Source of the DNA: an uncultured Scytonema sp.
GTDB taxonomy: Bacteria > Cyanobacteriota > Cyanobacteriia > Cyanobacteriales > Nostocaceae
Direction of reading: 5' to 3'
Length of the DNA: 49,363 nt
Assembly: GCA_937873135.1 (NCBI GenBank)
Contig: CALMVQ010000276.1
Span: forward strand, 1 to 49,363
The notes beneath the pieces were generated by a model that saw only the letters and a list, made by a program, of their open reading frames with translations, ran no database searches and was not told the origin of the DNA. Positions 34,549 through 42,815 of this stretch are shown piece by piece (positions within the stretch are counted from its first letter, which is position 1; each line of letters opens with the position of its first letter). The position numbers were made by a program, and so were the translations under genes.

Positions 34549-36501
34549 ATGAAAAGAAAAATGACGGATAACTACAGTATGATAATTGGAGTATTCGTAA
34601 GAAATATTAAAACTTACGCAGGAATAAACTATATTCCTTTAACAAACGGATATAGATTTTGTGGTTTAGTTGGCAATAACGGAATTGGAAAAAGTTCAGT
34701 TTTAGAATCCCTTGATTGTTTATTAAATAGTAAAAACTGGAATTATAATGTGGTTGTTAAAAAAAGCGGTATGTCGTCTACCAAGCCATATATAGTCCCT
34801 ATATATTTATTATCTGTAGATAAATTATCTCCAAAAAATGTAGAGACAGCTAAAAAAATAAGTGATTATACATGGGATATTGAAGACTCTAACATATTTC
34901 CACAGAATCGAGTACATTTCAAAACTTTTCGAGAACAAAGGGATTTACTGAAAAGAACCTACGATAAAAACAACTGTATGTTGATTCCACTAGGTTTATC
35001 TTATGATCAAGTACCAAATCTCAGTATATTTGACACAAAAAAACTTGTCGAAATCGTAAGTGATGGCATTGACCAAACAAATAATCAACTTCAAGTAGAA
35101 AGTTTAAAAGATTTTATTTCGCTTCACGAAGAATTAAAAGAATTATTTGATTATATATATATTCCAAAAGATATTGATCCGGAAAAGTTTACCCAACTTG
35201 AAACTAAAGAAATTCAATTATTGATGGGTGAATCTTTAAATGAAATTATAGAAAAATGTGTACCTCAAACTAAAATTCAGGAAATTAATACTAATTTAAA
35301 TAACTTTCTTAATTCTTTATTAAGTATTTTAGGTGAATATTCATTTAGAACTTCTGGCGAAAGACAAGTTTATCTCAAGAAAAATGATGTTTACAAACTG
35401 ATAATTGAAGCATTTTTTAAAATAAGAAAGCTTCATAAAAAAGAGCGGGAATATTGGCTCGAATTAAATGCTCTGAGTTCAGGCGAAAAACAAAAAGCAA
35501 TAATTGAACTTGCCTTTCAATTACTAAAAAACTATAGAGCACATACTGAGAATCTAATTATTGCAATAGATGAACCAGAATCATCCTTGCACATGTCAGC
35601 TTGTTATGACCAATTTAATAAGTTATTTGAGATAAGCGGGCTCTGCTCTCAGCTACTATTTACTACACATTGGTACGGGTTTATTCCAACTGTCGAAGAC
35701 GGATACGTTTGTGTCATTTCAAAAAAAGAAGATCAACATAAGTTTGATTTATTGAGCATTAGTGGATATCGTGAATCAATTAAGCAAACTGTCCGGGATT
35801 CAAAGGGTAAATTACCTTATGATATTAGATTAAAAAGCTTAAATGATTTTGTACAGTCAATAATTACAAGCATTCTTTCTGACGAACCATATAATTGGTT
35901 AATTTGCGAAGGTTCTTCTGAAAAAATATATTTTGAAGCATATTTTGCAGATATCAAGAAAAATAAAAAACTGCGAATTATTCCTGTAGGTGGTGCTAGT
36001 GAAATTAAAAAGATTTACAACCATCTTCAAGTAACTTATGACGATTTCAAAAAAGAAATACAAGGTAAAGTTATATTAGTATCTGACACCGATTCGGAAC
36101 TTGTACAATATCCAACTAAAGATGAATTTAAAAATCTAATTTGCTACCGTATTGTTAATGATGAATCCAAAAGACAAACAGTCCTTGTCAAAATTGAGTC
36201 TAATCCAGTATCTCCAAAGACGGAGATAGAAGATTCATTAAATGGAAAGATATTTTTTGAAACTTTAAAAGAGTTCGAGAAGACTCATACAGAATTATCA
36301 AATATCATACAAGAAATCAATGAGCCTACAGAAGAATCAACATATTTTTCTTTAGACTTATCACCAAGTAAGCAGAAATTACTAGAAAATTTTTTTGACA
36401 CAAGTAATAACAAATTTGATTTCGCGAAAAAGTATTCAGAAAAAATTAGTAGCAATTACAAAGTGCCAGAATGGATTGAAGATCTTAGAAAATTATACTG
36501 A
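34549..36501 (+). CDS. AAA ATPase-TOPRIM protein, OLD-nuclease-like
   Basis: 650 residues. ABC-type ATPase: Walker A GNNGIGKSS (about 42), signature LSSGEKQKA (about 309), Walker B LIIAIDEPESSLH (about 341) and H-loop FTTHW. It is followed by a TOPRIM domain: WLICEGSSEKIYF (Glu about 454), then VILVSDTDSE (DxD about 513-515). This is the order of OLD-family proteins, many of which act in phage defence. No UvrD-like GajB gene is adjacent, so it resembles stand-alone class 1 OLD or a fused PARIS-like protein. It is much more AT-rich than its neighbours and lies between a mobile element and a resolvase fragment, so it was probably acquired. TATAAT at 34529-34534 is a likely -10. The frame is open to GTG 34543; ATG 34561 is another possible start. 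Confidence 0.85.
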   Translation: MKRKMTDNYSMIIGVFVRNIKTYAGINYIPLTNGYRFCGLVGNNGIGKSSVLESLDCLLNSKNWNYNVVVKKSGMSSTKPYIVPIYLLSVDKLSPKNVETAKKISDYTWDIEDSNIFPQNRVHFKTFREQRDLLKRTYDKNNCMLIPLGLSYDQVPNLSIFDTKKLVEIVSDGIDQTNNQLQVESLKDFISLHEELKELFDYIYIPKDIDPEKFTQLETKEIQLLMGESLNEIIEKCVPQTKIQEINTNLNNFLNSLLSILGEYSFRTSGERQVYLKKNDVYKLIIEAFFKIRKLHKKEREYWLELNALSSGEKQKAIIELAFQLLKNYRAHTENLIIAIDEPESSLHMSACYDQFNKLFEISGLCSQLLFTTHWYGFIPTVEDGYVCVISKKEDQHKFDLLSISGYRESIKQTVRDSKGKLPYDIRLKSLNDFVQSIITSILSDEPYNWLICEGSSEKIYFEAYFADIKKNKKLRIIPVGGASEIKKIYNHLQVTYDDFKKEIQGKVILVSDTDSELVQYPTKDEFKNLICYRIVNDESKRQTVLVKIESNPVSPKTEIEDSLNGKIFFETLKEFEKTHTELSNIIQEINEPTEESTYFSLDLSPSKQKLLENFFDTSNNKFDFAKKYSEKISSNYKVPEWIEDLRKLY

Positions 36502-36560
36502 CAACCACTGGACTTCGTGATTTCCGCGTCTGTTCAACGCCCGCGCTATGGCGCGAAAGC

Positions 36561-36680
36561 TCAAGCCTGATCGCGCAGATATTGATGTAATGTCGCACGG
36601 CTGATGCCAAATTCACGGGCGAGCGCTGCTTTATGCTCACCAGTACCTGCCCGTCGTCGCAGTTCGACCAACTGCTCAGG
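36561..36680 (-). pseudogene. C-terminal HTH fragment of a Tn3-type resolvase
   Basis: On the minus strand PEQLVELRRRAGTGEHKAAL then AREFGISRATLHQYLRDQA and a stop. This is the DNA-binding end of serine resolvases/invertases. The catalytic domain is missing. The segment is GC-rich compared with the gene beside it. At about 36712-36746 an imperfect inverted repeat (CATGTCAA...TTGACATG) may mark an element end. Confidence 0.65.
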
Positions 36681-36801
36681 TTATCTTTACACGATAAAGC
36701 GGTCTTGGTGCATGTCAAGTTAGGGTGTACTCTAAATTGACATGTTCGGGTCTTTTTTAAAATCCAACTTTTTTGTGTTAAAAAATAGCATCTCCTGCTT
36801 T

Positions 36802-36818
36802 TACACCTTAATGGTGTA
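36802..36818 (+). promoter_or_regulatory. Operator-like palindrome and -10 of mqsRA
   Basis: TACACC-TTAAT-GGTGTA forms a perfect 6-bp inverted repeat 12 bp before the mqsR ATG, overlapping a possible -10 (TATTAT, 36817-36822). MqsA proteins repress their own operon by binding ACCT-N-AGGT palindromes, so this is a good candidate site. Confidence 0.6.
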
Positions 36819-36830
36819 TTATAGAAATAT

Positions 36831-37148
36831 ATGACGGATAAGCGAAAGCCAACCTATGACCTCGAAGCATTTAAAGCTGTTGCAGGCAAGTTGAATGGTC
36901 TCAATGCTACTAGCAGTGCCATTAAGGGAGCCGCAAGCATAGGTTTTGGACGAGCAGAAATCGTAGCGACTATCCAAACAATGGAAAGGTCACATTTCTA
37001 CAAGTCGATGACAAGCTATGCCGACCATCGCATCTGGCAGGACGTGTACCATGTTCCATCAGAGTTTGGAGTCCTTTATATCAAATTTACGGCGGACGTA
37101 GTGACAGAGTTTCTGTTGCTATCGTTTAAGGAGAAGGATAATGACTGA
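36831..37148 (+). CDS. mqsR: MqsR-family mRNA interferase toxin
   Basis: 105 residues: MTDKRKPTYDLEAFKAVAGK, GFGRAEIVATIQTMERSHFY and KSMTSYADHRIWQDVYHVP, then YIKFTADVVTEFLLLSFKEK. These are the MqsR pattern (RelE-like fold; KSMT...D...WQDVY). It cuts mRNA when free of the antitoxin. The toxin gene comes first, as in known mqsRA. Its end overlaps the antitoxin start by 8 bp. Confidence 0.9.
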   Translation: MTDKRKPTYDLEAFKAVAGKLNGLNATSSAIKGAASIGFGRAEIVATIQTMERSHFYKSMTSYADHRIWQDVYHVPSEFGVLYIKFTADVVTEFLLLSFKEKDND

Positions 37149-37578
37149 CATCACACCGATTTGCCCAATCACCGGGGCTTCAATGCGCCGCGATGTGCGC
37201 TTTATGACATTAACCTATCGCACGGAGAGTATTACATTTGATATGCCGGGCTGGTATTGTGATGAGTCAGACGAGAGCATCCATACAAGTGAGGATATGA
37301 AGGTATCTGACCGGATGCTGAACCTTTTGAAAGCTCGGGTTGAGCGGTTACTTGAGCCGAAAGAAATTCGCCGTATCCGTAAAAAGTTGCACCTGACACA
37401 GTCTCAAGCAGGAGAACTGATTGGTGGTGGGCCACGGGCATTTCAAAAATACGAAGCTGGGGACTTATTACCTAGTCGCGCAATTACCAGTGCGCTTATA
37501 CTACTCGATCATGATCCTGCTGCCATTGCCATCCTCAAGAATGGGCAGGGTAATTCCGAGATGCGCTTGTTGTCCTAA
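37141..37578 (+). CDS. mqsA: MqsA-family antitoxin with incomplete zinc site
   Basis: 145 residues. The N-terminal domain has CPITGA (Cys8) and GWYCDES (Cys40), where classical MqsA has two CxxC pairs; the second Cys of each pair is Thr/Ser here. The C-terminal HTH is intact: EIRRIRKKLHLTQSQAGELI and GGGPRAFQKYEAGDLLPSRA (DNA recognition). It should neutralise MqsR and repress the operon through the palindrome at 36802. Either this subgroup folds without zinc or other ligands are used. Confidence 0.9.
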   Translation: MTDITPICPITGASMRRDVRFMTLTYRTESITFDMPGWYCDESDESIHTSEDMKVSDRMLNLLKARVERLLEPKEIRRIRKKLHLTQSQAGELIGGGPRAFQKYEAGDLLPSRAITSALILLDHDPAAIAILKNGQGNSEMRLLS

Positions 37579-37601
37579 GAATTCATAAGGCTTCTTACTT
37601 C

Positions 37602-37991
37602 CTACTCTCCAGAAGACTTTCCATCTCTTCTTCCCAGTTCGTAGACTCCACAACCCATACAAGCTAATATTCCCATACTGATTGACCAACTACGACCCAA
37701 ACTGACTTCCACACCCCAATTACATAAAGCACCAACGGCTAGAAAAGGCAAGATACTAAAAAGCGAGGCGTAAAAAGCGTTTTGGGATTCTCTAGCATTG
37801 CGAGTCTTTTCAAATTCTGACTTGCTGGAGTAAAGCGATCGCTCGGCAAAATTAAACCACCGATTAAGTTGCTCAATAACCCATTCTCCTACTGGGGAAA
37901 AACCTAGATACAATGCCAAAGACCATAAACTTACTCCAGCAATGGCGATCGGATCTAAATCAAATTGAAAGGGCAACATTTCAGTCAGCAT
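37602..37991 (-). CDS. Hypothetical membrane protein (129 aa)
   Basis: Three to four hydrophobic segments (IAIAGVSLWSLALYLGFSPV; YASLFSILPFLAVGALCNWG; SWSISMGILACMGCGVYELG) separated by a charged loop (RSLYSSKSEFEKTRNARESQ). The pattern is seen in cyanobacterial proteins of unknown function. It converges with mqsA. Confidence 0.6.
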   Translation of the reverse strand: MLTEMLPFQFDLDPIAIAGVSLWSLALYLGFSPVGEWVIEQLNRWFNFAERSLYSSKSEFEKTRNARESQNAFYASLFSILPFLAVGALCNWGVEVSLGRSWSISMGILACMGCGVYELGRRDGKSSGE

Positions 37992-38090
37992 AGCTTAAGG
38001 TAGTCCTGAAAAAGGTCAATAGCTTTGTGTAGGTGCTAATCTTACATCTTAAACATAAAGTAAAGACATTTTCCATCTATCAGGCAGATA

Positions 38091-38411
38091 CTACTCATTG
38101 CCGTACTCCCGCAAATGAGACAGCCATTCCATAGCTTGCTGTTTTCTATCTTCAGGTGTGTGTGGCGACTTAACAAACCGATCTACTACCCCAGCAGTTA
38201 CCAGTTGACCGAGTGGCCCCTGAGATATCAGACTTGGAAATTCGGACATGTCCCCAAGCTGTACAAGGCGGCTATCTCCTTCCTCTGGATTGCGGAAACA
38301 AAACACCACATCACCGAGGGCAGCATCGGGCAAAGCATCCAATCGACTACATATTTCCTTCCCAAGGGCAACAGTTGTCCTATTGAGGCAGTCCGACAGA
38401 GGCTGAACCAC
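38091..38411 (-). CDS. Hypothetical protein (106 aa)
   Basis: Starts at GTG and reads VQPLSDCLNRTTVALGKEIC, then GDVVFCFRNPEEGDSRLVQL and TPEDRKQQAMEWLSHLREYG. A soluble, acidic, helical protein; the family is not recognised. No RBS is evident before the GTG, so the real start may differ or the gene may be truncated. Confidence 0.4.
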   Translation of the reverse strand: MVQPLSDCLNRTTVALGKEICSRLDALPDAALGDVVFCFRNPEEGDSRLVQLGDMSEFPSLISQGPLGQLVTAGVVDRFVKSPHTPEDRKQQAMEWLSHLREYGNE

Positions 38412-38528
38412 TTTTTGTCATTTTATTACGCCGAACTCAGGTAAAAGATATAATCAATGGCTAATGAAACCTGGGCTTGTGTGTTGTGGTGAGCCTTGAG
38501 CCCGATGTATATAAACTTTCCATCACTC

Positions 38529-39467
38529 ATGAATAAACAATATATTGCTAAAGGATTTGGAATTTTGCTGGGACTTTTATTTCTATGCGCTCCCGTCCTG
38601 GCACAGGAATATCCCATTGACCTGATTCGCGACAACATTTATCGTCTGACTGCTGGAAATCCCGTCCTGGCACAGGAATACCGCATTGACCTGATTCGCG
38701 ACAACATTTATCGTCTGACTGCTGGAAATTATTGCTCCGTCTTCATGGTGACAGAGGCGGGAATCGTAGTGACCGATCCGATCAATAAGGCAGCGGCTAG
38801 CTGGCTCAAGCGCAAATTGGCGCAACGATTTGGCAAGCCGATTCGCTATGTAATCTACAGCCACAATCATCCGGATCACACTTATGGGGGCGAAGTTCTT
38901 GATGGCGTAGGCATCAACTTTATCTCCCATCAACTGGCGCGCGAGGATTTGATTCACACCAAAGCGCAGACCCGCATTCCTAACATAGTCTTCAAGGACG
39001 ACATGACGCTTTTTATCGGCGATAGTCGGGTACACCTGCGCTATCACGGAACAAATAACGGGCGTGGCTCCATTTCCATGTTGTTTGAACCCGCCTCCGT
39101 TTTATATGTGGTGGACTGGATTGTGCTGGGCCGCATGCCCTACAAAGACCTTCAAGGTTACGATATCCAAGGAATGATCGATTCCACACGCGCAGTGCTG
39201 AACATGGATTTTGAGGTGTTTGTGGGCGGACATGCTAAGGCTGGTCAGAAAAAAGACGTGCGACGGTATCTCAAATATCTGGAAACTCTTTATGACGCCG
39301 TGCGCGATGGCATTCTCGCACGGCAAGACCTCCCTACTCTTCAGAAAGAAATCCGGCTCGACACATACCGTGATCTGGCGATGTATGAGGAGTGGCTGCC
39401 GCTCAATATCAAAGGTGTTTACCGAACTTTAGTGGACGAATCTTATCTACTTATGCGTCCTGATTAA
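38529..39467 (+). CDS. Exported MBL-fold metallo-hydrolase with a duplicated N-terminal segment
   Basis: 312 residues. Signal peptide MNKQYIAKGFGILLGLLFLC-APVLAQ. Zinc-binding motif SHNHPDHTYG (HxHxDH), DSRVHLRYHGTNNGRGSISM and VGGHAKAGQKKDV (second-shell His). It resembles the exported quinoprotein-relay/SoxH-like beta-lactamase-fold hydrolases. The first mature 23 residues (PVLAQEY(P/R)IDLIRDNIY then RLTAGN) occur twice in tandem through a 69-bp duplication that includes the signal-peptidase site. The upper frame starts 11 codons earlier, but the signal peptide sets the Met at 38529. Confidence 0.85.
   Translation: MNKQYIAKGFGILLGLLFLCAPVLAQEYPIDLIRDNIYRLTAGNPVLAQEYRIDLIRDNIYRLTAGNYCSVFMVTEAGIVVTDPINKAAASWLKRKLAQRFGKPIRYVIYSHNHPDHTYGGEVLDGVGINFISHQLAREDLIHTKAQTRIPNIVFKDDMTLFIGDSRVHLRYHGTNNGRGSISMLFEPASVLYVVDWIVLGRMPYKDLQGYDIQGMIDSTRAVLNMDFEVFVGGHAKAGQKKDVRRYLKYLETLYDAVRDGILARQDLPTLQKEIRLDTYRDLAMYEEWLPLNIKGVYRTLVDESYLLMRPD
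38592..38729 (+). repeat. 69-bp in-frame tandem duplication in the metallo-hydrolase gene
   Basis: 38592-38660 and 38661-38729 differ at two bases. The copy repeats the end of the signal peptide and the first strand of the mature protein. The frame is kept. Confidence 0.95.
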
Positions 39468-39503
39468 AGAACTCCACAATTTTGCAGGATTAAGAGACTA
39501 CCA

Positions 39504-39623
39504 ATGAATAAATTTATCAAAAAAATCAAGAGACTATTGTTAGAAAATTTCAATTTGTCCGCAACGATTGTTTTCTTTTTTGGAAGTCTCTATAGCATTA
39601 TTCCCCAATTTCTCATTGATTAA
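39504..39623 (+). CDS. Possible 39-aa membrane peptide
   Basis: MNKFIKKIKRLLLENFNLSA then TIVFFFGSLYSIIPQFLID: a basic amphipathic N-terminus and one membrane span. It lies 36 bp after the metallo-hydrolase on the same strand. It could be a small membrane protein; there is no family evidence. Confidence 0.35.
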   Translation: MNKFIKKIKRLLLENFNLSATIVFFFGSLYSIIPQFLID

Positions 39624-39677
39624 ATTTTATTGATATTAAATCACACAACTTTTGTCTTGCTACAAAGTTTATTCTGT

Positions 39678-39953
39678 CTACTTTTTGGTCTTGTTTTTTA
39701 TGTCTAACTCAGGTTGATTAAGTCTTAGGATCTGCATAACTTGAGTTTGGATAGTTGATGGCTCAACCCCTAGGTTTTGGAGGACTTGGAAGGCAAGGCC
39801 GACAGTAAGTCCCCGATCTTTGCCTAAATCCATAATTCTTTCCCCTTCTTTGACAATCCCCAGCAGAAGGTGTTCAGTGCCAATGCAGCCGTGTTTAAGT
39901 TCACGACATTCTAACCAAGACATTTCCAGCGCTGCTTTGGCTCTAGGTGTCAA
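39678..39953 (-). CDS. Clp N-terminal-domain protein, probably partial
   Basis: LTPRAKAALEMSWLECRELK then HGCIGTEHLLLGIVKEGE is the Clp N-domain (ClpC/ClpB substrate-adaptor fold), and LGVEPSTIQTQVMQIL its last helix. The middle (RIMDLGKDRGLTVGLAFQVL) is unlike ClpC. The only start is TTG with a stop four to six codons upstream and no ATPase domain follows, so it is a free-standing N-domain protein or a gene fragment. Confidence 0.55.
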   Translation of the reverse strand: MTPRAKAALEMSWLECRELKHGCIGTEHLLLGIVKEGERIMDLGKDRGLTVGLAFQVLQNLGVEPSTIQTQVMQILRLNQPELDIKNKTKK

Positions 39954-40080
39954 CTTTTCTGTTGGTCGTTATCTAATTTAAAGACGCCACCAGCAAATGA
40001 GCGAAGATCACCTTTGGCTTTGTAATCAAAAGTTATGGCTGCATAAAATCCAAGCCGAAGCGAATTGAGAATTTACCGAC

Positions 40081-41346
40081 TTATGAATGTTTCAAAAGTA
40101 GATAATATAAATTTCCATTACTAACAGTAACGCCAGCGCGATCGCCTGCCACTTTACCAGTCCCTAAAAAATAATCTACCCTACCCGCGCCTTTGATCGC
40201 ACCGCCTGTATCTTGGTCAAGAACATAACGACTCACAACCCGATCCTCTATCTTACCATCCGCATTGACAAAGGGAACAGAAGTGTGGATTAATGCTAAA
40301 GCCCCAGGAGGCATCAGGGATTTATCTGTTGCGATTGAACGTTCTGCTGTGAGTGGTTCTTTGATAGAACCTTGTGCTGGCGCTCCTTTGTTTTCTTGAA
40401 AAAACACAAAACTCGGATCGCGGGGAATATAGACATTTAATGCTTCTGGATGCTGCTGGAAATAGTCAAGGAGAATTGGCATCGTCATACCTGCTAGAGG
40501 TAACTTACCATCGTTCGCCAATTCTCGTCCAATGCTTTTGTAGCTATAAGCTGTATTACCAGCATAGCCGATTGTTGTTTGAGTGCCGTCAAGAAGTTGA
40601 ACTCGGGCTGAACCCTCAATTTGGGCTAAATATGGTTCCAGGCGATCGCGGAACCAAAACAACGCTAACCCCTGCAAGCGTCCTATCGATCCTTGCAAAC
40701 CATCATTTCCTTCCAAATCTAACCGAGTGGGATGAGGTTTTTGCCAGGAGTCTAAATTTGGAGGTAAGCGATAAACGGGATAGCGATATTCTGCTGTCGG
40801 AAAGCGACTCGCGGTATAAATTGGCTCATAGTAGGCAGTAAACAAAACTTTACCTTGTTTGTCGTGCCCCACTGATTGGTAAAAGACAAACTCTCGGGAA
40901 ATCGCTGCATTCAGTTCATCTGGAGAGTGGGATTTCAGCAAAAGTTGACGAAATCGCTGCAAACTTTGAAGAACGCGATCGCGTGTTACTCCTGGCACTC
41001 TTGACTGTTTGTAAGCAGCATCAGCCTCACTTGTTTCCAGGTATTGCAGACTGTGTGCGATCGCTGTCAATAGTGCCTTTTTGTCTGCGGGTTGATTATT
41101 TTTACCCCATATCTGCCAATCCTGACAAGAATTATCGCCTTGACAACAAGGAAACGGTGATTTGATTGGTGTGAGTGGCGATCGTTCTTGTTGGTTTTTG
41201 ATTTGAGAAGACGTTGGCAGCTTCCACTTTTCCAACCTACACTCTGGTGGGCTAAGTTCCTTATACTCTAACTTTTGCATAGGTAATAGAAAAATTAAAG
41301 GAACGACAGGAATGCTGAGAGTGATGGCAGTAAGTTGTTTTCTCAT
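40081..41346 (-). CDS. mltA: Membrane-bound lytic murein transglycosylase A
   Basis: 421 residues. The N-terminal hydrophobic segment (LTAITLSIPVVPLIFLLPM) is a signal peptide or anchor. MltA core: LFTAYYEPIYTASRFPTAEY then RYPVYRLP, and ALFWFRDRLEPYLAQIEGSA then RVQLLDG. The C-terminal 3D domain has catalytic Asp motifs (VVSRYVLDQDTGGAIKGAGR then VDYFLGTG). It cleaves peptidoglycan glycan strands to anhydromuropeptides. Complete. Confidence 0.95.
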   Translation of the reverse strand: MRKQLTAITLSIPVVPLIFLLPMQKLEYKELSPPECRLEKWKLPTSSQIKNQQERSPLTPIKSPFPCCQGDNSCQDWQIWGKNNQPADKKALLTAIAHSLQYLETSEADAAYKQSRVPGVTRDRVLQSLQRFRQLLLKSHSPDELNAAISREFVFYQSVGHDKQGKVLFTAYYEPIYTASRFPTAEYRYPVYRLPPNLDSWQKPHPTRLDLEGNDGLQGSIGRLQGLALFWFRDRLEPYLAQIEGSARVQLLDGTQTTIGYAGNTAYSYKSIGRELANDGKLPLAGMTMPILLDYFQQHPEALNVYIPRDPSFVFFQENKGAPAQGSIKEPLTAERSIATDKSLMPPGALALIHTSVPFVNADGKIEDRVVSRYVLDQDTGGAIKGAGRVDYFLGTGKVAGDRAGVTVSNGNLYYLLLKHS

Positions 41347-41409
41347 ATTTGTTGATTGTTAATTCCAAACCGCTAACTGCTCATCGCTAACATTGATAAC
41401 TGCTACTTC

Positions 41410-42726
41410 TTACTCATTCATATTACGGTAGGTAGCAACGGCTGAAGGTGATATCCGATTCAAGAATCGGAATATCCAGTATTTAAAGATGGTATCTAAA
41501 ATTACTGGAAATGTGGCAATAAATAAGAAGATCAAATCGTGACTTGCTGGTAATCCCCAATGGCTTGACACGCCTTCTAGAACAACTTCCCAACCGTGAG
41601 GAGAGTGGAAGCCGACGAAGATATCAGTGAATAAAATAATAATAAAAGCTTTGGCACTGTCGCTGAGACCGTATACAATGTTATCAATGAAACTTTTGAG
41701 CATGGCAAGTTCTCGCTTGCTAACGAGCAAAAGCCCTGAAAAAGCTGCAACTGCTAGCATATCTGCAAAAATATTCTTGATAGCATTGGCACCAAGATTG
41801 CGATATTCTTCAGCAATTTCACTTGCCTTTTCCTGCATTTGAATTTCTATGTTCTCAGCAGATAAAGCGACAGTACCAATCAAATTTTCAAACTTGAGTC
41901 TCTCTTCAAATTTACCCAAATCTTCTAGGGCTTTTTCTTCCATTTCATAGTTCAGGAAGATTGCCGCTTCGTTAGAGCCTTTAAAATTGTTAATAATTGG
42001 TCCTATTACCAAATTTTTTGAGAGCTGATGAGTTAAAAGAGGAACTATAATAAGTAATAGGATAAATCTAATAGCTACGAGCGTTCTTTTTCTGGAATTC
42101 CGAAAATTTTGAATAATATTTTGTTCTGCATTCGGATCTAACTCAGTTTGCAAACGGGAAAATGTACTAAAAATCGACCGAGGTAGTACTCCTGTTGTCT
42201 GTGCCTTACTTTGGGGTTTATCTACAATCTTTTTGCTGACAGTATTTGACGATTTTTGCTGTATAGCTGTTGATTCAACTATGACTGGTGTATCTTGATT
42301 AGTAATTATTTCTCTTGACTCAACTTCATAATCATCGGGTATGTTGTATTTTGCTATAACTTGATCAATAACTTTTAGCTTTTCTAAAATCAAGGAGGGA
42401 TTGGGTATTTCTATACCCAATCTTAAAGCTTCTTTTTGATTTGATTCGTTCAGGAAAAAACGGCAGGCTTTAAACTCAGTCAGCCTCATCCTGATATTTT
42501 TTAATTGTTTTTTTAAATCTGACTCAAAATAATCCATGACACTGCTGCTATACCTGCCTGTGTCGCGACTTATTTTCTTCCCGTTGAAATGCTCGTTTTC
42601 TACTGCTTGAATCTGCAAGGCTGTTTTATAAGCCTCATTCAAAGAACGCTCTGGTGTCCGTAAATACCACACGTAGGCTCTCAGTAAGAAAGGGTATATT
42701 TTCTGACTGTAAATAGATTTTATCAT
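41410..42726 (-). CDS. pcxA: Proton extrusion protein PcxA (CemA family)
   Basis: 438 residues. A soluble N-terminal half (AYVWYLRTPERSLNEAYKTA) is followed by membrane segments typical of CemA/PcxA: LVAIRFILLLIIVPLLTHQL, IFADMLAVAAFSGLLLVSKR, AKAFIIILFTDIFVGFHSPH, and the diagnostic end FLFIATFPVILDTIFKYWIF then RFLNRISPSAVATYRNMNE. It mediates light-induced proton release and supports CO2 uptake and pH balance. It lies 63 bp from mltA on the same strand. Confidence 0.96.
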   Translation of the reverse strand: MIKSIYSQKIYPFLLRAYVWYLRTPERSLNEAYKTALQIQAVENEHFNGKKISRDTGRYSSSVMDYFESDLKKQLKNIRMRLTEFKACRFFLNESNQKEALRLGIEIPNPSLILEKLKVIDQVIAKYNIPDDYEVESREIITNQDTPVIVESTAIQQKSSNTVSKKIVDKPQSKAQTTGVLPRSIFSTFSRLQTELDPNAEQNIIQNFRNSRKRTLVAIRFILLLIIVPLLTHQLSKNLVIGPIINNFKGSNEAAIFLNYEMEEKALEDLGKFEERLKFENLIGTVALSAENIEIQMQEKASEIAEEYRNLGANAIKNIFADMLAVAAFSGLLLVSKRELAMLKSFIDNIVYGLSDSAKAFIIILFTDIFVGFHSPHGWEVVLEGVSSHWGLPASHDLIFLFIATFPVILDTIFKYWIFRFLNRISPSAVATYRNMNE

Positions 42727-42815
42727 TTTAGCAATCGTTCAACATTGTTTAATGGCTTCCAAGCTTGCTTTAACGTGTTAGATATCCTAACAAATATACA
42801 AGGAGAAAGTTTGTG

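Noticed and set aside
34549-36501. Gabija GajA
   Set aside because: The ATPase-TOPRIM order fits, but no UvrD-like GajB gene is adjacent; the recombinase-like gene at 42816 is too far away and of another type.
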